64,000 nt of DNA from Kryptolebias marmoratus (taxonomy: Eukaryota; Chordata; Actinopteri; Cyprinodontiformes; Rivulidae). The position numbers and the translations under genes are program-made. Within the stretch, counting starts at the first letter, position 1; every line of letters starts with the position of its first letter. Positions 28,541-41,530 of this stretch are shown one piece after another. A model generated the notes under the pieces. The model was not told the DNA's origin, ran no database searches, and was given only the letters and a program-made list of their open reading frames with translations. Where the stretch lies: contig NC_051453.1 of NCBI RefSeq assembly GCF_001649575.2, positions 409,381 through 473,380 of the forward strand, in the 5' to 3' direction.

Positions 28541-31397
28541 GCATAAAAAAATCATTGTGTCCAATAACCTGAAAACCTTTAGTCTGGTGCCCTGCAGCCT
28601 GGTGAGGCTATAAAGAAAATGTACAAGATATTTACAGTCAAAACCAAACATTAAGTGCTTCTCTAATCAAATCAAAAGCTTTCCATATCCTCCACCCAAA
28701 CACACCCCATCTACACCACCCTATTCATCCACACAAAGCTGTCTAATCTGCTGTACACCACCAACAAGGCAACAACAAGCTTAAAACTTAACTAAAGCAG
28801 CACATGACTCGGGTGACGGTCTTCCTTTTGGCTTTCTGTCCAGATGTTTTTAAAACATGACAAACTGCATCAGCAAAAACACGACAATTTACCTAAACTA
28901 CGTGTCTGACCACGCCGTACACACACAGTCCCATGCTGTCATGAATAAGGCGTTCATACTCCGGATGGCTCAGACCTCGGCAGTAAAAGGTGACTCACAT
29001 ATGGCAATGATTGGCATAAATGAGTGTGAGTGTAAGCGAGTGTGTGATGGGTTCAGCGGGCACAAAGGGACCCATTTAGCCAGCTCATCACGTTCAATCC
29101 ATTCCCCTCCAAGTACCACACACACACACTAAAATGTCCTTTTGCTTTGTGCTCCCCAACATTACACAAACACCAGATTCCATCAAAGATCCGTCCGACT
29201 CGTCTGAATGCACAGAGCCGGCCAAACATTTCCCGACTGGAGAGGACCGGCCCGATCACACAGGCTGGGTGGAGCTTCAAACAGTCCTCCTCAGTGTTCA
29301 CCTACACCCACACCACTCCCTACCTCTAAGATGTGGAGAGGATAATGCACCTAAAAGCCAGAAATGAACCATAATATGCGCTAACTGTATCAAATGAGAC
29401 GTATTAGCGTTGACTGTGCAGGCTGTGTTTGAAAGCTGAACGTTTCTACAATGACTCAGCACCTCCTCAGCGTGGCCCGTGATCAGATGCGTGCCTCTGG
29501 CTCGCTGTCCGACCATCATCCCATCTGCCCGCAGGCTCTGTTATGTTTGGGGCTATCTGTTTGTTTGTTTGTCAGTCCAGAACGCTTTGCAGAGTTATGC
29601 TTAATGAAGTGAGGTCCCCGTTTTCCCATATAAAAATCTTGCACCAATAAACAGAAATATGAAGAATACGCCTGCGACGGCAGAAAAATGTTTTCGGAGG
29701 ATTAGGAGGCTGGAGACAGGCGGCTCTGCCCAGCGACACGGTGAAATGGAGCAATGTGAACCTTCATGGGCCAGGTTATAACACTGCTGCCTGAACTGCT
29801 TCACGTAAACAAAAACACAAGCGTGAGAAACAGCCAGAGCCCCAAAGAATGATGAACAACATAAAAACACTGATTACCGATCATATAACAAATTATCACA
29901 ATATTTAATACTTTGGCCACAACTGACCTGGCAGTCTTATTTGAAACTGCATAAAACATTGTCATTTTAGTTTGACTAAAACAATGCATTAAACAGTGAA
30001 AAATTAGTGGATTTCATTTCCATAAATTCACCATAAATAAATTGACATTTACAGTTAACAGCAGTTCAGCAGTTTGATGGAGGGAAAAGTCAGGATAAAG
30101 TGAGACAGAGCAGAAAAACAGCTCCGCATTTCTTGTTTTTTAGAACACCAAATGGTCTTCATTTCTGAAAAGCTCCATACCTCCAGTAAAAACAAAACCA
30201 CGAGAAACCGAGCTGAAAAAAAAACAACACAACATCAGTTTGTGTGGACAGGAGGTGCACAAACGCAAATGTTTTTAAAAATATCTGGACTAGTGTGGAC
30301 AGGGTAACAACAGGCAACACGGGTTATGGTTAATGAATGTTTGTTAAATAAACTGCTTGAATCTGAGACACAGCTAACAACTAAAAACCCTAAATATTCA
30401 TCACACACAACTGAAAGTGACTTAAAAAAGAAGAACAAAGCTAATAAATGTGAATATGGTTAGAATCGTCTGCAGATAAGAACATTTTAGTGGTGAACTC
30501 GCCTGCCTGCCTGTCTTTGTTCTGTTCGGGTCTAACTGGGTCACAGAAGCCGCAGCATGAAGATCAGCGGTCCAACAGGACTGCCGGCAGGGCGGCGGCT
30601 ACCAGGTGGGGCGGACTGCAGGGAGAGCAGACGGGAGGGGATCGAGTGAACCCCCCACCTCCTCCCCGTCACTTGATTCACCCCGAGGTCTGCGGAGCAG
30701 CGTCACTGAGGAAAAGCCTCCAAAAACACAACCCACCACATTCCACCAAAATAAACAAGCAGGGCCACCCAAATTTTTCAATTAGAGCCCCAGGAGGGGA
30801 CAGGAAATGGATCAGTGTAGCTTTGCCCCCATGTTTCCCCCTCCCCACCTTCCTCTCGCTGAGCAGTGAAGACTCTGCTGAAGTGAAGGAGAAGGCGACA
30901 CACAGATCTCCAAGTGTGGCCTTCAACACAAACTACGGACAACACGTTTCTCGGACACAGCGCTGGCTTGCTGTTAACTTGTCAATCTTTCACTTTCTCG
31001 CACAACCAATCTATTAAACAAATACACACGCTGAAGTGCTGTTTTCCCTAGACAAACCAATTTAAAGAGACTACAGTAGAACAATATTCGACTAGAGTAC
31101 ACAAAAAGAAGATTACAGAAGCTTAAACAGTATTGAGTCTAAAAACACTCCACTTAATGAGGCCAAAGAGAGAGATAAAAGCATAAACAAAAATGTGATA
31201 TATTTCATAATACCAACAATGTTTTTGTGATCTCTGATTATTGTAGTTGTTTAAAAAATAAAAATATGGATTGCTTAGTTCAGGGCTGACACTAAAATTG
31301 GTTTTATGGACAAACATTTTTAAGAGCAAACATAAAATACTTTGTTTGATGTGAGCCTGAGCGAATCAAACTGTATTATTTTATTAATGTCACCCTT

Positions 31398-31417
31398 AAA
31401 AAAAAAAAAAAAAAAAA
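31398..31417. repeat. A20 homopolymer
   Basis: Run of 20 A. No retroposed gene is recognisable in front of it. Confidence 0.9.
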
Positions 31418-32651
31418 CAGGAAGCGCTGAACTTTCAACCTGCTCTCCTGTCAGAAATCAAACTGTTTCAGCTAAAATCATGATGTACAAACTGCAGAGT
31501 ATGTTTCATTTAATTCAGCTTATCTTATGAAACATAATGGGTGATCACAACTCTGCTGATAGAAAACATTTAAATTAAAAACAAAAAAAAAAAGCTGAGT
31601 AATGAGGCGAATAGATAAAAACAGCTAAGCAAAAAACATTTCTCAGAGTTCAACTGTGAGGAGTATTTGTTTTCCACTATTTCATGATACGGTATGTAAA
31701 GTCAAAACATTTACTAAACTGGTCAGCAAAGCCATCCTTACTCCTAAGAAACAAAACAAATGGGGCAACGTTATTTTGTTCATAAAGCCTGTTACATGGA
31801 GTTCTAACTGGAAAACAGAATTAAATTTGGAATTAACATTAACAAAAATGACATACAAGATATATAAGCAAACAGAATATTATATGCCTAAATTCCTCAT
31901 CACAGTTTTATGTCTCTGTTTTCTCTTTTTTCACTCAAGAATAAAGGCTATTAACAGCCTAAAAGCTTTCTAAATAAGCTGATAAAATAATGATAATCAG
32001 CTTAAAAGAAAGACATACTAAAAAGCCACCAAAACCTTAGCTGGCAGTGAGAAATGTTTCAACATCAGTACAAACAGTTATGAATAATAAAGGACAAAAA
32101 GAGAAAGGTGTTTTAATTAGAGATGGCTATTTGTAGGGAATCTACATTATTGGCAATAATTTAAAGGAAAGTATTGTGCTAAATGCCACATAGATGGCAG
32201 TTTTTGAAAAGTTACAGGTTTGTTCTGGGGCAGACAAAATACAACATAAACCTAAAATGTGATTAAATCTGAACTGAGTTTGGTTCAGATGATTGTGTTG
32301 TAGTAAGCTAGTGACCGGTCTTTTAAAAGCTTTTTAAGTTATTTTTTTACGAACACTGACTGCTACAGGATACGTTACAGACAGCCATGAGAACAGAATA
32401 AAATAAACTTTAAGATTATTTCAGAGAAAAAGAATAACAATCGCTTTGTTGACAAATTTGACAGCTAACTTTAGCCTAAGCTAACATCCGCTAGCTGTCC
32501 GGTTCGCTGTCACGAGCGGTTAAACAATGACTGTCAATTGGGTTCCTACAGTCCAATAAATCGGACGATTTTACCTTTAGGACCAGAACTATCCGAACTT
32601 TATCTCCAGCAAGTTAGTAAAAATATCTTTCAGATAAAAAGGGAAACTCAC

Positions 32652-32700
32652 AGCTTATAAAGACTCGCCTGCAGCGATTACTTCCGGTGTCTGGTCACTA
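32652..32700 (-). other. exoc2: Probable non-coding exon 1 of exoc2 (5' UTR)
   Basis: On the minus strand a good donor (AGCT|GTGAGT, exon end at 32652) follows ETS-type promoter motifs, and exon 2 has 41 nt of 5' UTR behind a strong acceptor, so an upstream untranslated exon is required. This is the best candidate. The transcription start is not visible; 32700 is only a guess. An alternative donor (AAAG|GTAAAA) lies near 32569 and would give a longer exon. If the TTTATAAG at about 32654-32662 acts as a TATA-like box, the alternative donor becomes more likely. Confidence 0.45.
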
Positions 32701-32730
32701 GTTCCGGCAGCTGTGACCTTCAAAATAAAA
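32665..32730 (-). promoter_or_regulatory. Putative exoc2 promoter with ETS/GABPA motifs
   Basis: Read on the minus strand, 32678-32688 is ACCGGAAGTAA, a near-ideal ETS/GABP site, and a second GCCGGAAC core lies at about 32701-32708. Such paired ETS motifs are typical of TATA-less housekeeping promoters, which suits a constitutive exocyst subunit. The position fits the expected start of exon 1. There is no strong CpG island; the surroundings are AT-rich. No divergent gene is visible on the other side. Confidence 0.45.
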
Positions 32731-34319
32731 CAACCCGAAACTGAAAAAAAAAACACTTATTGTCCGACTAAAACAATGAAATCTGCAATCCTCAGTCAAA
32801 TAGTTTACATTTAGAGTAAGTTAAAAGTGAGCTATAAAATAGTATATTTTTAAATTACGCAAATTGTTTTGTATGTTTAAAGCATTTACAGCATCTAACT
32901 TACCACTAGTCATTTAGACTGATTTTGTGACAAAATATTGAAAATTGTCAACACAGAACATAAGCATTTACAGTTTCAGCATGTTTTATGTCCTATTTTG
33001 AATAAGAAGTTTTAATTTCTTTTATCAGAAAATTCATCCAGGTCACCATTAATGACCTAGTCTTACGTCATTGTTTGACTTTGCCATTAAAAGCCTGTTT
33101 ATAGTGAAATTTATTTTCATCCGCCCTGAAGTCAATGAATAATTCAGTTTATATGTAAAGACCAACTTGCATGCCTCTCTGAATAGTTGGATGTCCTTCG
33201 TGTGACAAGGTCGGAGCCATGTGAGAGCTTTGCTCTTTCCTCGTCTCTCTTTTCACGGTGCATCACTGAGGTATTTCCACTTGTTCTGGGAAAGGCGCAG
33301 CATCATTAGAAATGCAACAGAGACCACCCAAGCTCACACTGGAGCACTGATACCATTGCGTTTAACTCAGCAAATTGTGCAGGGCAGAAAGAATTTCTGT
33401 GATAAGGCAAGGCCCAATCTCAGGGGGAACCATATTGTCCAATTGCACGGGGTAATCTGATAATTAAGGGATCAAACTGTGACTTGGGAGTTTGTACAGA
33501 TGCTGATGTAACACAGAGGCTGTTTGTCTACATAAACATCTACTTAGCAGTAATGATGATTGAAGATTTTGATCTTATTCTCAGCGGTGCAGCCTTTGCC
33601 TGTGAATGAGAGCATCAGCATTATATTACATTTACAGTCCCACCTGGTGAAGCTACAAGTGATGTGACTAATTTTTTATTATAGAGAACTAAAAGTGCAT
33701 CAGGAAAACATCACAATATTTAGCACATAAATAGGAAACAAACTGATTCATACTCATTTTTTGGGGAAATAAGAAGACCAAGAAATTTGCACGTTTATGT
33801 GGACTGATAAATTTGCAGAAACAGTCACAGTTTTTGTGAAAACAAAACAAAATATATTAGTTTAAGTTCATTTTAAAAGTATTCTACCATTGATCAAAGT
33901 GCTGTACATAAAACAGCAAAGAAGTAACTAAAATAGCATCACAGTTAAAGAAAAGGCTTAAAACAAATGCATTCATGAAAGCAATAAAACACTGAAATGA
34001 CTGAAAGTATTCCCCTCTCATAGCCGGGGACTATAAAGGTGTTTGGAGAAGAGACAGTGATGGAGCCAGGATAACACACAGGGTCAGCTGGTGCAAATAA
34101 TTCAGTGGCAACGTCTGCAAAGGCTCAGTTTCCTCTGAGAGGCAGCCCAATCCTCAGGACAGCACACATGAAGCTGTACAAGACGCTTACTGTAACTACG
34201 AAGTGCTTCATGTTAACAATAAAACCTTAAAATCATTCATAAATCAAAGACATATCATCTGCTGCCTTTCATGCCAGAGTAGACTAAAATCATCTTATGA
34301 TGAGGTCAAACCTTGAAAA

Positions 34320-34555
34320 TAACATTATGGACGATCACATCTGCATGATCTCATAATGTTTTGCCCCATCGGTGAATGAATGTGATCTAAAAGCAATGAA
34401 TAGACTCTATAAAATGATTCATTCAGATTAGCTTTGTAGGGATGTAGTAGAGTGCTGTATGAATGTGAGGATGGGTGAATGAAGGCACACATTGTGTTAT
34501 GAAGTGCTTTGAGTGGCCTGGTTGGCAGAAAGGCTCTATATAAGTACATTTACCG
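34320..34555 (+). repeat. LINE/SINE-like dispersed repeat
   Basis: It ends GAAGTGCTTTGAGTGGCCTG, then CTCTATATAAGTACATTTACC, a tail familiar from fish L2-type elements or SINEs using such tails. Its 5' limit is uncertain. Confidence 0.55.
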
Positions 34556-35379
34556 TTTCTGTCTGTAGATCTGATCTGAGTCTTATCTGCAGAACTCTGT
34601 AAGATGTGGTAGATTTACTCTTTTCAAATAATGGTTGCACTACTGCAGCAGAACTAGTGCTAGTCATGTTACGCAAAGGCTGGGTAATAATCAGTCTAAG
34701 GTTTTCAAATTATTTGTGTGTCAACATTACCATCAGTGCTAAAATATGCAGGAAAAACAAAATCATGGGTTAAATGATGAGATATTTTGGGACTTTTGCT
34801 TGTTTCTGGTTACTGCAGCTTCATATATCATAAAAAGTACATCAGTCCTTATTCAACAGAGAATTTTGATTTGAAACAGCAGGTTTTCTGAGCAGGTGTC
34901 CAGGTGACCACCCCCACCCCCGACCCTGTATAATCGACATCCCTGTAAAGACACACGCTGCGCTGGCACCACTGCTCATCCCTGAACCCTATTGTTCATT
35001 GTTTGTCTTCTGCAGTTTTTTCCCATGGGCCCCTGGCCAGTGAGAGGAAGAGGTCACTGTAAATATTGGGCTGAACCCCCCCCCTCCTTCCCATCGAGCT
35101 CCTGAAGATGGAACAGACGAGTAGTGGGTGAGCACTTCCTTCCTGCGCGGGGCATTGCAGCAACAACACATCAAACAAGTGTGAGTCCTTCAGCGAGCTG
35201 CAGCGAGATCCAGTTCTTCATGTTGACACATTAACCTGGACATGTCTCAGATTTTAGTAAAAAGCATCAATATCTGTGTGAACCTCTCCATGCCTGCTTT
35301 ATATAACTATTACCTGGTTTGTTTTTAATGACCATATATGAATCCAATCCTTGCCTCTAAGTCTCATAAAAATGTGAAA

Positions 35380-35720
35380 TATGTAATTCCAGGCAGAATT
35401 AATGTAGCTGAGGAACCGCTAATCCCTAGCCTGTAGCGCTGCTGTTAATACAAGATGAGAAGATTTTAAATAAACCTCTGATATTTGGTTTGTTTGGCTT
35501 CTGAGTGCTGCTTTATCTCCAGTAGCTCTCCTTTCCTGGAGGAGCTCGGTTCTCTGGGCTCAGGAAATCCAGGCCTGTGCCTGGCTTAGCTCGAAAAAGC
35601 ATCTCAGATGAACACGGCGAAACAATGACAGAGAAGCATTCAGTCTCTGAGCTGACATATTGATTGACCTGCTGGATAAATAATGCAGCTAATATATAAA
35701 AAACACATCTATAATCTCAT
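35380..35720. promoter_or_regulatory. Candidate conserved non-coding element
   Basis: Complex, repeat-free block with TTAATACAAG, TGATTGACC and ATAAATAATGCAGC-like homeodomain/FOX motifs. Possible long-range enhancer; conservation untested. Confidence 0.28.
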
Positions 35721-36444
35721 CAGGTTTGATTCTCACTGGAAATAAAAAAATCAAATGTAACTGTTCAGACTGTAGTTATATTTTTAAATAACATCACATG
35801 CATATCATTTTATGATCACATATACAATTAAAAGTCTCCTTCCTGAGTGAGTGAAGTGTGTTTGTTTGTTTGATTGATTGTTAGCACAAAGCTAAGTCTA
35901 TGAAACTCAAAAGTCATGAAACATGTTGCTCAAAAAGTACCAAAGGTGATCTATTGTCCAGCTAATAAAACAAACTTTGTATATTATTTGCGACTGAATT
36001 CTGCCTCAGTCTCATCTTGGTTTTTAACTGTTTGTTTAACATTTGTTGCTTGTTGTGTTTGCTTTTTGAAACCACACTGATTATATCTGTAACATAACCA
36101 TTTGGGTAAAATTTCTTCTCAAAACTTATTTTTTTTATTATCAATAATAAAGTTGCCTTTTAACAAATACTACTATTCTAAAAAATAAAAACACACCAAC
36201 CAAAGGCATTTCAACTTAAGATGCCCACATCTGCCAGCAGTTGATGCTGATGTTATTATTATTATTCTTTTAGTGATAGCCATTAAAGTCACTAGAAAAA
36301 ACAACAACTCAATAATATACATATTTAACATGAGTTTATATTTAATTTTGTATAATACCTTTAGTAAACTTGCAGACTTTATCCTACTTTTACCTCAGCT
36401 TTAATTCTAAAATTAGTTAAATTCACTTAATTTATATATATGTA

Positions 36445-36600
36445 CCAATTCACAAGGAAAGTCATCTCAGGACACCTTACAAAAGCAAAAAACAAGTCCA
36501 AATCATAAATTTATGTCAGATCCAGATTTAAATACAATTCTTGTCAATTCAGTCCTTATTATATTACAACATTATAAAATGTAAAAATGTATCTATTTAG
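36445..36600 (+). repeat. Dispersed repeat (CCAATTCACAA type)
   Basis: CCAATTCACAAGGAAAGTCA followed by TCTCAGGACACCTTACAAAAG is familiar from many fish genomes. Class uncertain. Confidence 0.5.
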
Positions 36601-36819
36601 TTCAAACATAACACCACAGCTGCATGCAGACATTTGATATGACCTGATGTTATATTATGCATCTTTATTTATAACATTCCTAAGTTGCATTTAGTCTCAA
36701 ACGTTTGAGCGTCACACTCTGACAAACCATAATGAGATTGTTTCTTAAAAATGCAACTGATAGATCATTTAAAAAGAAGAGGAAAGTAAGAAGTTCTACC
36801 GTAACGTGTGAGATTTAGA

Positions 36820-37290
36820 AGAAAATGGGAGGGTCAGTGAGAGTATAAAAGGGGGCATTTTCCCAAATATGTTCAGGCTTTTACCACCCAGGTTAACATA
36901 ACATGTTCCTCGCCTTCTCATAACAACTTTCCTTGGCCCCCCAGGCCAGACAACAGGCTACTGTGTCTCAGGAGGCGCAGTCCAGATCAGCTCTGAGCGC
37001 TGCAGAGAAACACTCTGGGAAACAAAATAATGATCAGTTTTAAAAAGAAATTCTCACGCAGAATTCCCTCTTTTTTACACAAGAAGCTCGATGCACGGCG
37101 TGCTTGATTAAAACAGCTTTGAGAGGAAACGGTTGGGCGAGCTGAATCCATCGAAGCGTGATGGGATGCAACAAGTCGAAGATTGTTCATAACTCTTTCT
37201 GTTGTTTATAAACAGGTGGGCTTGGTTACAGCTGGGGGTTATTTATGCACAGGATGTGCTTGAGCCAATCGCAATCAAAAAGAGAAGATA
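36820..37290. promoter_or_regulatory. Candidate regulatory block with TATA box and FOX palindrome
   Basis: It contains TATAAAAGGGGG at 36844-36855 and the perfect FOX-type palindrome TGTTTATAAACA at 37203-37214, within about 450 bp of complex, repeat-free sequence. Could be an enhancer or the promoter of an unannotated RNA. No ORF downstream looks like a gene. Confidence 0.3.
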
Positions 37291-37429
37291 ATAAAATCAT
37301 AGTGGGAAACCTGGGATCTGTTTTCTGTTATTGTTCAGCTGGTTGACTGCAGTCATGCTGCCACATTTTATACTTATTTCTGCTGCAGACACATCAAATA
37401 ATGGGATTATAAATGCAGAACTGAAGAAT

Positions 37430-37570
37430 TAGAATTTTATGCAGGACAAATGCTAAGTTCTGAATGACTTTGTTGACATTTGCTGAAGAAGCTGAAAGCT
37501 AAAAGTAGCAAACTGCTGGTTAAAAAGGCCAAGTGTTTTAGGTAAAAGTAAATATTTTAAAAAGTATAAA
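37430..37570 (+). repeat. AGCTAAAAGTAGC-family repeat
   Basis: TTCTGAATGACTTTGTTGAC, CATTTGCTGAAGAAGC then GCTAAAAGTAGCAAACTGC: same head-to-array order as 45330. Confidence 0.6.
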
Positions 37571-38872
37571 GTTACAAACAACAACAAGTCATGGCAACCA
37601 TCATTTCCTGAACAAGGTGAACATTTTGTTAGATATGAATAATTAAAATAGCCAAAAAACGTGGAAAAATATTAAAACAGGAAAATCATTTGTGAACGCT
37701 TACCATTCACATAATGATATCATTTTCATTTTGTAAGCAAATATATACCCTGAGCAGTTTAAGTAAGTGGGACTTTATTGTGTTTCTTTTCAAATTATGA
37801 AGCTCTTTCTTCTGTGAATCAAACCAGAGGATAATCATGAAGATTTTCAGAAAGTAAAATAATTTCCAAAAATGGGATTAGAGATGAAACGATATTCTGT
37901 TTCTGGGCAAAACAGAACTACAGAGACATTTAGGAGTTATTGAATATGTTGTGGATTAAAAACACCACATGACCTGAACTGAAAATAAAACACGATCATG
38001 TGAAAGGAAGAGATGGTCTTAACTTTGCTGAGCCCTCTAAAGCCACACATGGGTTTTCCATCCCATGGATCTGCATGTAAGGATTTAACACACAGAGTGA
38101 ACATTAACCGGACTTACTGTGGAGCACTTTGGCTCACAAACCTATAATTTAATAATATGTCTTCATTTCCGCTGTTGAATTGCTGACAGCTTGGATTTAG
38201 GCCTCCTTGTCTGCATCCTCTAACTTTGTGCAGCTCAGATATTTTTCCACCCTTGAAGGCCAGAAGGGGGCATCCAAGAATCCCATTTGAGATTCTGGCC
38301 TGTCCACGGAAACGGCAGTCAGAGCACCAACCTGCACGAACTAACGCTGAAATTAACCAAAAATCAAAATTACTTTACTCTTTTTCTTCCTGCTGAGATA
38401 AATTTGCCAAACCCCATAAGCTTCTATGATAAAGCCCGTTTAAATACAGCAGATGTTGATGAAAGTAACAAAAAGCATCAAATAGAAACATTAAAATGCT
38501 GCAAAGCAAAGTCTGACCATATTTTATTAAAATATAAATAACATATATATAAAAAGGAATGAGTAAGTCAAACAAGCCCAGTTTGATGTAATTAAGAAAA
38601 TGTTTTGTTTGAGATTTAAAGCCTAATGATAATGATATTATAATGGGTGCAACATGTTGGCTCCTGCATTTAAACTTCTTATATTAATATGTTTCACAAT
38701 AATTGCTGTAAATAATACAGCACATTATCATAGTGACATATAGTCTTTTCTGAGATGAACACTGGGACAGTTACAGTTTACTGTAGGATGAAGGACATAC
38801 AGGTTAGAAAAACAATAAAAACTTTAATAAAGGTAAACGACTGAGATCAGGAGATGTAAATATTAACAGTTA

Positions 38873-39280
38873 TACAACCCTAATTCAGAGAAAGTTGGGA
38901 CATTGTGTAAAATGTAAATAAAAACTGAATACAAGTCTTCTTTGCTGGATGGGAGAGATGTTGTTCTAAAACCTGAGGCACTAATGCACCCCCATACCAT
39001 CAGAGAGGCAGGCTGACCTCAGAACAGTTCTCACATCTATTCACATCTGGCTTCTTCTCTGCCTGATAGAGCTTTAAGCAGCATTTGTGGACGGCACGGT
39101 GAACTCAAATTCAAAGTTAACTTATTGTTTTTACAAAAAATGTAGACTTTAGTTTCAACATTTAATGTTTACTGTGTTTGATTGTGAATAAAATATGGCC
39201 TTAGGAGATTTACAAATCACTACATTAGATTTTATTTATATTTTACACAGTGTCCCAACTTTTTCAGATTTAGGATTGTA
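38873..39280 (+). mobile_element. Non-autonomous Tc1-type transposon, 408 bp, both inverted ends present
   Basis: The left end starts TACAACCCTAATTCAGAGAA and continues AGTTGGGACATTGTGTAAAA. The right end is its diverged inverse, ending TCAGATTTAGGATTGTA, so the terminal inverted repeats are about 50 bp. The interior keeps GCACTAATGCACCCCCATAC of the parent family and no transposase ORF. It probably belongs to the same large family as the 3415-3840 fossil. Confidence 0.8.
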
Positions 39281-39541
39281 TTTTTTTTTCCAAACATCTT
39301 TAGACTTAATCTCAAGGACTCAAGAAGAATATACCAGTCAGTCATGGATTCGACGTCAAAACCAAAACACAGAAAAAAGGTTCTAAGACTATAAAAAGAT
39401 TAAAATCTACACATTTGTAACAGAAGAGACCAAATCAAACAAGAAAATAAAGGCGTCTGTAAAACAAATAGATTTCTGAGAAGCAGAAATTCATAAATTT
39501 GAGTTGTGTGCATGTAAATACTGTATGTGTGTACTTGACAC

Positions 39542-39565
39542 TGTGTGTGTGTGTGTGTGTGTGTG
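39542..39565. repeat. (TG)12 microsatellite
   Basis: Uninterrupted TG run. Confidence 0.95.
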
Positions 39566-41454
39566 GTGAGTTGAAGCAGAGAGGCTGTTTGTAGTGAAAG
39601 CAGTAAAAAAGAAGACACAGAGAGGAAGCTAAACACAGGCAGGTCTTTGAAGTGGAGAGCACGGCGATGCTATTGTGAACAGGTTATTCAAGCGGCTTTA
39701 AGACAGTTCAGTGCAAATCTGTGCATCAGTCCCGATAAACTGGGAGATAATGTGCGTTAATGTGGAGGCTGTAAACTGTTCCGAAGGCCTGAGGGCAGGC
39801 AGAGATTTCCTCCGTTAAGTGGAGGAGGTGATTACAGGAAGGGCAGCCGTGTGGTTGAGCAGGAGGTGAGCTGGAGCTACAGGACTGTGCAGAAAGGTGC
39901 AGGGAGCGCTCCAGTGCAAACCGAGGTCAGTTTCAGCCGAGAAGTCCTTTCAGCTTTGATCCTTGTGCTGAAGGGGATGAAAGACATCCTGCTTCCCTTG
40001 ACTCGAGCAGGGAGGTGTGTGTGTGTGTGTATGTGTGTGGGGACACAGAGAGGAAACTCCAGTACCTGATGAATATAACCTGCTCCTCTTTTCCACAGGA
40101 ACATTCTCCTACATTCACCTGTCTCACCTCCTGCCCACACTGTTCTGTAAATCACCCCCCTCCTGCCAGTATAAATCAGAACGGCCATTATCAACGCTTT
40201 GTCTCCGTATCTGCTCTTCCCTGACTCCACTGTCTGTTCTGAAGCTTTCCTTTATGGTGCATTCAAAACCTGAACTTTGATCCTCCCACGACCTGTCACA
40301 TGCTGGACCAGGGGCCTGGAGCGATCCGCTTTCATACGGGAAAAAAGTATTCAATCTTTTCAGTCACAGCTCATCAGATAAAAGAATAATTACTTCATTG
40401 CACCACATTTCAGGAGGGGGGGAGGGGGGGGGGGTCTGATTTCTTGTGTTTTCAATGTGAGAAGAAGATTTTAGCTGTTAATAACTGAAACAAAGGACTT
40501 ATTAAGTTTTATCATTATTAAAACACTGATCTTCCAGTGGGAACAGCAGCAGTCAGAATGTCAAACAGGTGAACTGCAGGTTAGCAGAGTTGAACAGAAA
40601 ACTCTCCTGTAGTCCTGAGAGGAGTTTACAGACCAACATGCTGTTGCATGACCCTGCTACAACATCTGACCTCATCTGTGAGTCCAGAAGGTAATCCTGA
40701 CCCAGTGTTGTTTCAGGAACAAAGGAGGAAGTCTGGTCAAGTAGTTTCAGACAGAACGAGGAGTGAGGTTATGTTAGATGGACAGGTGGATAAAACCCTG
40801 GACTCAGACGTTTAAACTCCTGTTTGTTTCATGTTTCAAGAAGCCAGAAATGTTTCAGTTATTTATTTTTCTGTAAATTTCACTTTTGTTTCTTTGCCTT
40901 AATGTGAAACAGTCAGGTGATTGATTTTTTTTTCCCTCCAGTCCAGTCCTAGATTATCAGATCAGGATAAAGTGACATATTAAACTTTTATGACCATCTT
41001 GTTTATTGGCAGCCAAATAAAAACTAAATCAAACAGTTCATACAACTTAAACTAATTTGTTTGTTTACAACCTGACCTGTTTCTGCATCCAGGAATCTTT
41101 AAAGGTGAATGTAAAACAGCATGTTTGAGTTTTATTGCAAAGAAACAAAAAATTCTGCTTACTTTAAATCATGAAAGGAATAATATCCTCTTTAATGATG
41201 ATTAGATCATTGAGTTTAAGACGTTTGTGTTTTGTTTAGAACAGCTTGAAGGAGTGTTCCTGGTTGACGTTTCACTCGTTGGTCAAAACTTTGCAGAACT
41301 GCAGGAAACAAATGCCTGAAAGTTGATCATGCTTCCTGTGCACGTGCCTCATCATGCACAACAAACAAACAAATAAGGACGTGCTTATAGAAACATCTGT
41401 GGGCAGGAACTCCACAGGAAAACCTTTAAGTTCATCAATATTAATAGATTTTAA

Positions 41455-41530
41455 AAAGATGACTGAGTTTCTTTTGATTTTTGAAGATGTTTCGCTACTC
41501 ATTTGAGAAAGTTTTTCAATTTAAAGAAGA
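41455..41530 (-). repeat. Dispersed repeat, inverted relative of 160-240
   Basis: The reverse complement shares AAATGAGTAGCGAAACATCTTC-like core sequence with the block at 160-240. Confidence 0.55.

Larger units (their letters stand above)
24445..32651. other. exoc2 intron 1
   Basis: 8,207 bp between the non-coding first exon and the start-codon exon. It contains the GTAAGTACC minisatellite, a TTTATTTAACCAGG-type repeat, a GGGCC pentamer run, an AGCTAAAAG-family copy, (TG)15, an ATA trinucleotide tract and an A20 run. Complex blocks at about 26580-26830 and 30540-30960 could be regulatory. No second gene could be supported. Confidence 0.7.
32731..38872. other. Intergenic region upstream of exoc2, part 1
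   Basis: No gene found on either strand. It contains a LINE-like 3' tail (about 34320-34555), a dispersed repeat (about 36445-36600), an AGCTAAAAG-family copy (about 37430-37570) and candidate regulatory blocks near 33180-33670, 35380-35720 and 36820-37290. The rest is AT-rich. Confidence 0.6.

Noticed and set aside
30490..31017. 175-codon ORF, the longest in the window, plus strand in exoc2 intron 1
   Set aside because: Proline-, serine- and arginine-rich composition from GC-richer DNA, no domain, signal or conserved-looking motif, and overlapping ORFs in other frames. It looks like a chance ORF.
39542..40040. Regularly spaced TG tracts that might suggest an array of CRISPR-like form
   Set aside because: Simple-sequence microsatellites in vertebrate DNA; no conserved repeats with unique spacers.
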